DNA from: Streptomyces sp. NBC_00190
GTDB lineage: Bacteria > Actinomycetota > Actinomycetes > Streptomycetales > Streptomycetaceae
Assembly (NCBI RefSeq): GCF_036203305.1
Contig: NZ_CP108131.1
Location: 8,122,001 to 8,186,000 of the forward strand
Length of the DNA stretch: 64,000 nt
Direction of reading: 5' to 3'
Shown here: in pieces, positions 26,699 through 33,475 of the stretch
Layout of the letters: each line of letters opens with the position of its first letter
Position numbering within the stretch: position 1 is the stretch's first letter
Made by a program: the position numbers and the translations under genes
The notes under the pieces: model-generated
Seen by the model: the letters and a program-made list of their open reading frames with translations, nothing else
Databases searched by the model: none
Told to the model about the DNA's origin: nothing

Positions 26699-28033
26699 AT
26701 GGCCACATCCGCCATACGTCTTGTCCGCTTCACCGGACGCTTACTGCTGGCGCTGACTGCCGTCGCGGCGCTGGTTGTTGTCTTTCTCGTGTTGATCGTC
26801 CTCACGGACGGGGCCGGCTCGGGACTCGCCGCTTGGCTGACGGCCCTCGGAGTTGCTTCTGTCGCCGCACTGTGGCGGAGCCGGCGTCGTGCCCGGGCGG
26901 GGCGACTCGTGCCGTTCGTGCCGGTGGTTCTCGCGGCGGCGTTGACGGCGACGGTCTGCGTTCCGACCGTTCCCACGACCCGTCAGTACCCGCCCGCCCT
27001 GCCCTTCGTGGCCACCGAGCACTGGAGCCTGGACACCGGCAGCAGGGTCGCCGTGTACCACTACCCGCCGGCAGACCCCGGCACCCGGCACCCGATCCCG
27101 CTCGTGTACCTCAACGGGGGACCGGTCCGCGGCATATCGGTACTCGACCACCGGTTCCTGCAACTCCTGGCAGGCCAGGGCTACGACGTCTACGCCTACG
27201 AACAGGCCGGCGGCGGACGCAGCGACCTGCTCCCCATGGACCAGTACGCGATCTCCAGATCGGTCCGTGATCTCAACGCCTTCATCCACCGTCTGGGCAA
27301 GGGCGAGGCTGACGTCCTCGGCTTCTCGTCAGGCGCGGTTGTGCTCACCCGCGCCCTGGCCGACCCTTCCGTCGCCGCACAGCTGCACCGGGCGATCATC
27401 GCCGAGCCCGGTCCGATGGACGCACCCACATCGGGAATCACCGGGCACAAAGGACGCCCGTCCGCACGCGATCTCGCACCGAGCATGACCGGACCGCGAT
27501 CAACGCGCACCCCCCGGTACGCCGTGGCATTCGGCCTCATGCGACTCGGACTCCTCGCCCCTGACACCGGACTGATCGGACAAGCCGAAGGCGACAACGC
27601 ATTCACCGCCGCCGACCTCGGCAGCGACACCGCATCTGCCTACTGCGCGCGCGACGCGCATCGCATCCCGTCCGAAGACACGCCGCAGAACTTCACCTTC
27701 AGCCCCGCTGCCAGCCTCCGCATCCAGCAGACGGTGAAGGACTCCTCCTCCATTGCCCCGCAGCTGAGGCGCTCGGAGACGCCCGCCATGCTGATGATCG
27801 CCGAGTGTTCTTCCCAGGTTCGCCAATGGGCGACCACCATCCTCGCCAACGACCCCGCCATTCAGCGCACGCAGTACATGCCCGGAGTCGGGCACCACAT
27901 GTGGAACGGCCTGGACGACAACAACGACCGAGCCGCCGCCGTCGTCACCGCGTTCCTCCGAGGTGAACCGGAACCTCTGCCGAACTTCCCCACTCGCGAG
28001 GGGATCCCCACCTTCCTGCGTGATCGCAAGTGA
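26699..28033 (+). CDS. membrane-anchored alpha/beta hydrolase (proline-iminopeptidase-like)
   Basis: A 444-residue protein with three hydrophobic N-terminal segments (about 14-36, 42-57 and 69-86) and then an S33-like hydrolase domain. The oxyanion motif is VYLNGGPVRG, close to the family HGGPG. The nucleophile lies in GFSSGAVV and the histidine in MPGVGHHMW. The usual GQG/DQRG motif appears as YEQAGGGRSD. The active site thus faces outside. The substrate is unknown; control by the divergent TetR suggests a detoxifying or signal-degrading role. Confidence 0.75.
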   Translation: MATSAIRLVRFTGRLLLALTAVAALVVVFLVLIVLTDGAGSGLAAWLTALGVASVAALWRSRRRARAGRLVPFVPVVLAAALTATVCVPTVPTTRQYPPALPFVATEHWSLDTGSRVAVYHYPPADPGTRHPIPLVYLNGGPVRGISVLDHRFLQLLAGQGYDVYAYEQAGGGRSDLLPMDQYAISRSVRDLNAFIHRLGKGEADVLGFSSGAVVLTRALADPSVAAQLHRAIIAEPGPMDAPTSGITGHKGRPSARDLAPSMTGPRSTRTPRYAVAFGLMRLGLLAPDTGLIGQAEGDNAFTAADLGSDTASAYCARDAHRIPSEDTPQNFTFSPAASLRIQQTVKDSSSIAPQLRRSETPAMLMIAECSSQVRQWATTILANDPAIQRTQYMPGVGHHMWNGLDDNNDRAAAVVTAFLRGEPEPLPNFPTREGIPTFLRDRK

Positions 28034-28107
28034 CGCCCGTGCAGCCCGCCACCGGCATGAGCAGGCGAAGCTCGGAGCTGCGGCGTGCCGTTTTGGGCAG
28101 GGGCGGG

Positions 28108-28548
28108 TCAGCCGAGAGCAGGGCTTGCAAGATCAAGCACCAGCCGGTTCCCCCAGTCGTTGGTCAAGACGGCACGCATGCCTTCGTAGCGCACCCTGAC
28201 GAACGGGTTGGAGCGGAACATGACGGCGACCCACTGCAAGGAACGGCTGGCGTCGAGGCGGGCGAGGTAGCCGATGTTGCCCATCCCGCCGCCCCCGCCG
28301 GACATCCACCCGGATCCGGCCGGTAGCGGGCTCTCGAAACAGGTGTCCACCTCGTCGATGCCGTGCTCCTCAATGGCCTCGGCCACGTCGAACGGCCCTC
28401 CGATACGGAAAGGAATCGGCTGCCCGGCATCCGGGTGGTAAGCCCCCGGACCGTCGACATGCAATTCCAAGCCGGTGTCGTCCGGACGGTACAGCCCGTC
28501 GCGGAGCGGCATCTCCCCCGCCCGCCACAGCTCCTCGACCATCCCCAT
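28108..28548 (-). CDS. hypothetical protein
   Basis: About 146 residues, soluble, no recognised family. It contains a Gly-rich stretch (SGWMSGGGGGMGNIGY, near 80-95) and an aromatic beta-rich C-terminus (QWVAVMFRSNPFVRVRYEGM). Starts at 28548 and 28542 are both possible; neither has a clear ribosome binding site. It may be a small immunity- or SMI1-like protein, but I see no diagnostic motif. Confidence 0.5.
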   Translation of the reverse strand: MGMVEELWRAGEMPLRDGLYRPDDTGLELHVDGPGAYHPDAGQPIPFRIGGPFDVAEAIEEHGIDEVDTCFESPLPAGSGWMSGGGGGMGNIGYLARLDASRSLQWVAVMFRSNPFVRVRYEGMRAVLTNDWGNRLVLDLASPALG

Positions 28549-28682
28549 AGCCCATCCCACCGTCGATTGCTGAACGAGTTGGATCCGAAGTCTGGCCGCG
28601 CGCAAGGACAGAGAGCGCTCGGATGCGACGCCGAGGCCCGCTGGCTACCCCTGGCGGGATCGGCGCCGCCACCGGCCTGTGC

Positions 28683-29207
28683 TCAGCCCTCCAGGCTGCC
28701 GATTGCCTCGGCCAGCCACTTCTTCTCCTCGGTGCTGGTGGCGCGAGCGATGCGCAGCATGCCCTGCCGGAAGAGATCCGGCGCCTCCTCGGCCCGTACG
28801 GGCTCGCCGTCGCGGTAGAAGAAGCTCGCCGGGATGTCGAGGAAGGTCTGCCTGCGGCGCAGGACCGCGGCCTGCTCGGCACGGTCCGGGAGATGGTGCA
28901 GGAACGCGAGCAGGGTGAAGAAGCGCTGCCCATCGGTGATTTCGGCTTCCTTGGGGTGCCGCAACCGGGCCAGCAGTTCGGTGCGGCCCGCCTCGGTGAG
29001 GGACAGGATCCGGCGGGGCGCGGCACCGCTTCCAGGCTCGGTGCGCTGCTCGGCCAGACCCGCTTTCACCAGCCGGGAGATGGCCGGATAGAGCGCCCCG
29101 TCACTGACCGGGCGGATGTGGCCACTGAGGCCCTGGATACGGGCTTTCACCTCGTATCCGTGCAGGGACTCCTCGAAGAGGAAACCCAGAATCGACAGCT
29201 CCAGCAT
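28683..29207 (-). CDS. PadR-family repressor of the divergent MATE pump
   Basis: A 174-residue regulator: winged helix (MLELSILGFLFEESLHGYEV, GALYPAISRLVKAGL) and a C-terminal helical dimer arm of the Vir_act_alpha_C type. PadR proteins bind ATGT/ACAT-like palindromes and leave when drugs or phenolics bind. ATG 29207 marks the family start and has AAGGGG before it. ATG 29261 in the same frame has AAGAGG and would add 18 residues. The large palindrome at 29266-29308 lies immediately upstream. Confidence 0.85.
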   Translation of the reverse strand: MLELSILGFLFEESLHGYEVKARIQGLSGHIRPVSDGALYPAISRLVKAGLAEQRTEPGSGAAPRRILSLTEAGRTELLARLRHPKEAEITDGQRFFTLLAFLHHLPDRAEQAAVLRRRQTFLDIPASFFYRDGEPVRAEEAPDLFRQGMLRIARATSTEEKKWLAEAIGSLEG

Positions 29208-29265
29208 GCCCCGTGCCCCTTCCTGCGTCTGTCGGCGCGCTTGCCCGTCCCGCGCCGTCATGCTA

Positions 29266-29308
29266 CCTCTTCTCGCTGTACCTCGATTAGAGGTACAGCG
29301 AAAAGAGG
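29266..29308. promoter_or_regulatory. near-perfect 43-bp palindrome, PadR operator candidate
   Basis: Two 19-bp arms (left arm CCTCTTCTCGCTGTACCTC, right arm its reverse complement with one mismatch) are separated by GATTA. The inner TGTACCTC / GAGGTACA resembles known PadR sites. It sits between the two divergent genes, ending 9 bp before the MATE start codon. Confidence 0.75.
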
Positions 29309-29317
29309 GGTGCAGTC

Positions 29318-30709
29318 ATGGGGGCAGCAGAACACCGGCGCACGCTGGTGTCGCTCGCGTATCCGGTCTACTTCGAGCTTCTCGCGGGGGTCACGGCCGC
29401 GATCATCAACATGGTCTGGGTGGCACGGCTCGGCGCGGACGCCGTCGCCGCGGTGGCTGTCGCCACGAATGTCGAGAACCTGCTGCTCGGCGTCATCCTC
29501 GTCGCCGGCTCGGGCACGACGGTGCTCGTCGCGCGAGCCAGAGGAGCGGAGGATCCGGCAGCGATGCGCTCCGCCGTGCGCGGCGGGTGGGTCCTGTGGG
29601 CGCTCGTCACACCCTTGGTCGCCATCGGCGGATACCTGTGCCGTGAACCGCTCGCCCACCTCGTGCTCGGCGGCAGCGGCGGCGACTCGCTGCCCCTCAC
29701 CACCGGCTATTTCTCGATCGCATTGCCGGGAATCGCGGTGTTCTTCGCCACCAACGTCGTCGACGGCATTCTCAAGGGCGCGGGCGACACCCGCACCCCG
29801 ATGAAGCTCGCGATCCTCGCGAACGGACTGATCCTCGGGCTGGATCCCTTGTTCATCCTGGGGTTCGGCCTCGGGGTGCGTGGGGCGGCGATCGCCACCG
29901 TGCTGGGCCGGACGGTCGCGCTCATTTGCGGTTTCGTGGCGCTGCACCGCAACGGCGTACTGCGGCAGGCAGCCCACGCGGCCCCGAACCGGGCCGGTTC
30001 GCTGGGCGCCGATGCGCGCAGAACGGCGGCGACCGGGCTTCCCATGTCGGCCGACTTCGTCGCACGGATGGCGGGGGCGCTCGCACTCGTCGCCATCGTC
30101 GCCCGGATCGGCGTCAGCGAGGTCGCCGCATACGGGGTCGCGACGAAGGCGACGTACGTCGCGACGATGGCCTTCTACGCGGTACGCCAGGCTGCCGCCA
30201 TTCGCACCGCCCACCTGCTCGGTACCGGACATGACGAGCGTCGGGCCATCGGACGACAGGTACTGCTCCTTGCCGGAACACTCGGACTCACGGCCATGCT
30301 CACGCTGCTCGCCGCCGGACCGTGGATCATGCTTGCCTTCGGCGGCGAGGGAGAGGTGGCCGAGGCGGGGGCACTCTATCTGCGCTGCCTGGGTCCGTAC
30401 TTGGTGCTTCTCGCTTGCTTCATCGCGCTGGGCGGGGTGTTCGAGGGCAGCGGCGGCAGCCCGGCCCTCGCGCGGATCACCTCATGCGGCGTGGCACTCC
30501 AACTCGCGCTTGCGTACGGCCTGTCGGGTTCGGGGCTGCCCGGCATCTGCCTGGCCATGGCGCTGTCCATGGCGCTTCAGTGCGCAGCCATCGCCAGGAT
30601 GTACCGGCGCACGGAACATCCCACAGCCACTGACCGCGACAGCAGTCGGCTGAAGACCTCCGTCACAGAGCCCGACAGAGGCCCTTCCCCCGACAAGCGA
30701 CTTGCCTGA
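29318..30709 (+). CDS. MATE-family multidrug efflux transporter
   Basis: A 463-residue membrane protein with about twelve hydrophobic segments in two similar halves, the normal MATE (NorM/DinF-type) size. Family features are LAYPVYFELLAGVTAAIINMVWVARLG, GAGDTRTPMKLAILANGLILGLDPLFI and the second-half LPMSADFVARMAG. It exports drugs in exchange for Na+ or H+. It is divergent from padR across the large palindrome, so pump expression is probably induced by its substrates. The C-terminal tail is polar. Confidence 0.9.
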   Translation: MGAAEHRRTLVSLAYPVYFELLAGVTAAIINMVWVARLGADAVAAVAVATNVENLLLGVILVAGSGTTVLVARARGAEDPAAMRSAVRGGWVLWALVTPLVAIGGYLCREPLAHLVLGGSGGDSLPLTTGYFSIALPGIAVFFATNVVDGILKGAGDTRTPMKLAILANGLILGLDPLFILGFGLGVRGAAIATVLGRTVALICGFVALHRNGVLRQAAHAAPNRAGSLGADARRTAATGLPMSADFVARMAGALALVAIVARIGVSEVAAYGVATKATYVATMAFYAVRQAAAIRTAHLLGTGHDERRAIGRQVLLLAGTLGLTAMLTLLAAGPWIMLAFGGEGEVAEAGALYLRCLGPYLVLLACFIALGGVFEGSGGSPALARITSCGVALQLALAYGLSGSGLPGICLAMALSMALQCAAIARMYRRTEHPTATDRDSSRLKTSVTEPDRGPSPDKRLA

Positions 30710-30971
30710 TGGACTCTGGTTCGTCGGGCATGCCCTGTGGCCGGATTGCGACGTCGACCGGCATGCCCTCCAGTACGCCGCCGGGGTTCGTGCCGTGGTC
30801 GCCAAACCGGTGGGAACCGCGCCAATCATCGGCAACGGCTTTAAACCGCCGCAGAGTTATGCCCAAAAGGTGACTTTCTGTAGCTTGATCTTGTCGGATA
30901 GCAATGACACGGCGCCTGGCACGGCCTGCCGACCGTCGGCGGCGATCCCAGCGCGCTGAAAGGAACGTCTC

Positions 30972-31337
30972 GTGATCCGCACCCGTTACGCCGCCGCTCT
31001 GGCCACCATGGCCCTTACCGCCCTCGCGATCACCGCGAGCCCCGCCTCGGCGGCACCCGGCGACACACTCAACATGTGCTCCAGCACGCTCACCCCGGAC
31101 GGCTGGGTGGACGTCCAGTGGTGGAACAGCGGCGGCTGCGGCTCCGGCTTCACGCCCAACACCAAGCAGATCAAGGACCTCAGAGGCTACCCGGTCGGCA
31201 CCCAGGTCAACGCCTGCGCGTCCACGTGGCCGCCCGCCGGCTGGACCATCACCAGCACCTACTACTCGAGCGGCTGCAGCTACTCAGCGGTCCCCAGCTT
31301 CAACCCCAACACCTGGACCCTGAAGCGCACCTCCTGA
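30972..31337 (+). CDS. small secreted two-repeat cysteine protein
   Basis: A 121-residue protein with a clear signal peptide cleaved near ASAAP (residues 26-30). The mature part has two tandem repeats of about 40 residues: MCSSTLTPDGWVDV...SGGCGSGFTPN and ACASTWPPAGWTIT...SSGCSYSAVPSFNPN. Each repeat has two cysteines with the same spacing pattern and a Pro-x-GW turn. This suggests two small disulfide-bonded beta units. GTG 30972 follows AAAGGAA. The function is unknown; binding or inhibition outside the cell is possible. Confidence 0.75.
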   Translation: MIRTRYAAALATMALTALAITASPASAAPGDTLNMCSSTLTPDGWVDVQWWNSGGCGSGFTPNTKQIKDLRGYPVGTQVNACASTWPPAGWTITSTYYSSGCSYSAVPSFNPNTWTLKRTS

Positions 31338-31837
31338 CCTCGCGCCGGGCGCCGTAGTCGACCTCCGCGGGCGGCTGCGGCGCTCGGTGCTGTCGCGGGC
31401 CTCCTGGCTCCGGGCGGTGCGGGCCAGTTTCCTTTGATTCAGGGGTTTGGGCCGGGTTCGGCCACTCCGCAGAAGGGGGTATGTGTGGTCACGCGGCGTG
31501 AGATTCGGGGTCCCCGGTGGTGACCCGCCCCATAGGGCCCACGTCACATACGAACCGGGCTAGTAGCCTTCACACGGCGCGATTCCGCTTCCTCGTACCG
31601 TCTCTCACCTGCACGGATCCCTTCCGGTGTGCTTAGGCGGCGCCGGTCCCGGACTCCGGGGGTGCGTAGTAGGTGGGGTCGTTGCCAGGGGGCGGGGGCG
31701 TCTGTAGAACTGGATGAGTCGCCGGGCGGCACGGGTGCTTACCTCCGCCGCTGGTGAATCCCTCTCCTTTGCGTGAGTGGCTCACGCATGTCTTCGGCAT
31801 GCCGCGACTGTCCTTGTTGCCTTCGGAAGGTCTGTCT
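31338..31837. other. 500-bp gene-free, dyad-rich region upstream of the transglycosylase
   Basis: No gene is seen. Several inverted repeats are present: GTATGTG (from 31479) with CACATAC (31545-31551), GGTCAC with GTGACC inside it, GCGTGAG-TGG-CTCACGC at 31771-31787, and GCATG/CATGC at 31786-31802. A long structured 5' leader for the SLT gene is likely. I could not match it to a known riboswitch. Confidence 0.45.
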
Positions 31838-32242
31838 GTGTCCAAGTCCGTCATCCGCCGTATCGCCGCTTCGAAGAAGACCCTCGCGGGTGCCGTCGTC
31901 GCCGTGGGTGTCGCCGGTTCCATGCTCGCCACGGTTCCCGCTCAGGCGGCCCCGACGAGCGCCAAGGCGATCGCCCAGCAGATGATCAAGGACCCGGCGC
32001 AGTTCGCGGCGTTCAACAACATCGTTTCCCGTGAGAGCGGCTGGAACCACACCGCCACGAACGCCTCCTCGGGCGCGTACGGCCTGGTGCAGGCCCTGCC
32101 GGCCTCGAAGATGGCCTCCGCGGGCGCCGACTGGAAGACCAACCCGGCCACCCAGATCAAGTGGGGCCTGGACTACATGAACTCCCGTTACGGCAGCCCC
32201 GTCGGTGCCTGGAACTTCTGGCAGACCCACCACTGGTACTAA
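31838..32242 (+). CDS. secreted SLT-type transglycosylase
   Basis: A 134-residue secreted protein: signal peptide to about residue 42 (ending VPAQAA) and one lysozyme-like domain. The catalytic glutamate is in IVSRESGWNHTATN, followed by the family motif GAYGLVQALP and a C-terminal YGSPVGAWNFWQTHHWY. Such small enzymes cut peptidoglycan and act in growth or germination in Streptomyces. GTG 31838 has a fine GGAAGG site 7 bases upstream; the frame is open further up but without a signal sequence. Confidence 0.85.
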   Translation: MSKSVIRRIAASKKTLAGAVVAVGVAGSMLATVPAQAAPTSAKAIAQQMIKDPAQFAAFNNIVSRESGWNHTATNASSGAYGLVQALPASKMASAGADWKTNPATQIKWGLDYMNSRYGSPVGAWNFWQTHHWY

Positions 32243-32270
32243 GCCACCAGCGGACAGCAGCAGACGCAAC

Positions 32271-32309
32271 GAAGACGCCCGGCCGGGACCATCCCGGCCG
32301 GGCGTCTTC
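32271..32309 (+). terminator. strong intrinsic hairpin after the transglycosylase
   Basis: A perfect 18-bp inverted repeat (arms GAAGACGCCCGGCCGGGA and its complement) with a 3-nt loop starts 28 bp after the stop codon. Confidence 0.85.
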
Positions 32310-32438
32310 GCGTACGCGGCCACCGAACCCAGCGTGAAGCGGCCCCTCCGGCACCGAACCCCGCCGCACCGGTCCCCTGAACGGGGCGGCGTTGCCCGTT
32401 GTCGACGTGGCGGGGCCCGACCGTGGATCGGTGAGGGT

Positions 32439-32916
32439 TCAGGCGGCCGGTTCCAATCGGACGCAGCACCGACCGGGCTCCGCTGTCAGGATCGCCTCGA
32501 GGCGATCCTCGCCGAGTCCGGCGAGGATGCCGTGCAGCAGGTGGAGGTTCATGCCGCAGACGGTCTGAGTGTGCTGCCGGGCCGAGCTTGGAAGGGGCAG
32601 TTGGCCAGGTCTATGGCGTCGCCCTCGCGCCGCGGCTCGAAGCCGTGCTGCTCCAGCGTCTCGACGATTCCCTCCGACGCGTCTCGGCCCAGTTGTTCGC
32701 CCAGTTCCTCGGCCTTGTGGTGGAGAACGGCCCGAACCGGTTCCCCGGTGGCCTCCGATTCCTCCATCGCCTGCGCGAGCAGTCTCCCGGCCAGCTCGTA
32801 CCGCCGGTCGGGCAGGCTGACGGCGATGTGCCGGTCCGAGCGCAGGTAGAGCTTGGCCGGCCTGCCTGCGCCGGGTCCCGTGCGTCCGGTGCGCCGCTCG
32901 TAGACGACGTCGAGCT
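32439..32916 (-). pseudogene. SufR/ArsR-like regulator lacking its DNA-binding domain and frameshifted
   Basis: The reverse strand encodes the rear part of a cysteine-containing HTH regulator: LDVVYERRTGRTGPGAGRPAK, LAGRLLAQAMEESEATGEPV, HGFEPRREGDAIDLANCPF. The final part (VCGMNLHLLHGILAGLG, PGRCCVRLEP) is in another frame, because one base is missing near 32583-32590. The N-terminal helix-turn-helix expected before LDVVYERR is absent; unrelated promoter-like DNA joins there. Full-length relatives bind a metal or Fe-S cluster through these cysteines. Confidence 0.75.
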
Positions 32917-32946
32917 TTCTATCGTTAATGAAGCTTGTTGATAGAA
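32917..32946. promoter_or_regulatory. inverted repeat in the gap between two broken genes
   Basis: TTCTATC and GATAGAA face each other over a 16-bp AT-rich spacer containing AAGCTT. It immediately precedes the GAAGGAGGG ribosome binding site of the membrane-protein gene. It may be the operator once used by the neighbouring regulator. Confidence 0.4.
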
Positions 32947-32956
32947 GGAGGGTGTC

Positions 32957-33414
32957 ATGACAGCCTCGAACATCACGCCCGTCTCCCGCCGACGCACCGA
33001 GCTCTCCGAGCCGGACGCCAAGCGTTCTGGATCCTGCGCACCGGCTTCACGGCGGCCCCGTTCCTCTTCGGACTCGACAAGTTCACGAACCTGCTCGTCG
33101 ACTGGCCGTCCTACCTCGCGCCCTGGATCGACGATGTCGTCCCCGGCAGCGCGCAGGCCGCCATGTATGCCGTCGGCGTGGTCGAGATCGTCGCGGGCAT
33201 CGTCGTGGCCATCGCCCCGCGCTTCGGAGGCTGGCTGGTGGCCGGCTGGCTGGCAGGCATCATCGTCAACCTGCTGACCATCCCCGGCTACTACGACATC
33301 GCGCTGCGCGACTTCGGCCTGATGCTCGGTGCCGTCGCCCTGGCCCGCCTCGCTGAGCACTACCACCGCGAAGACCGCCGAAGCGCCCGACCTGTAGCGG
33401 CCCGGAGCAGGTGA
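32957..33414 (+). pseudogene. small DoxX-like membrane protein with a frameshift
   Basis: ATG 32957 has an excellent GAAGGAGGG site and encodes MTASNITPVSRRRTELSEPD. The natural continuation (FWILRTGFTAAPFLFGLDKF, four hydrophobic segments, ending AEHYHREDRR) is in another frame from near 33024. A loss of two bases, or gain of one, near 33021-33027 explains it. The protein family is a small four-helix DoxX/SURF4-like membrane protein of unknown role. It pairs with the broken regulator on the other strand. Confidence 0.65.
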
Positions 33415-33475
33415 ACGCCGGAACGGCCAGAGGGGCGGCGAGCTCCACCGACTCGCGCGCCCGTTGGGGAGCCAT

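Noticed and set aside
30702..30959. 85-codon plus-strand ORF between the MATE and Cys-protein genes
   Set aside because: It begins LPDGLW, faintly like some transposase starts, but nothing else matches and there is no ribosome binding site. Treated as intergenic.
31338..31837. ydaO-type (c-di-AMP) riboswitch before the SLT gene
   Set aside because: Expected from known regulation of Streptomyces wall hydrolases, but the conserved core sequences could not be found by eye on either strand.
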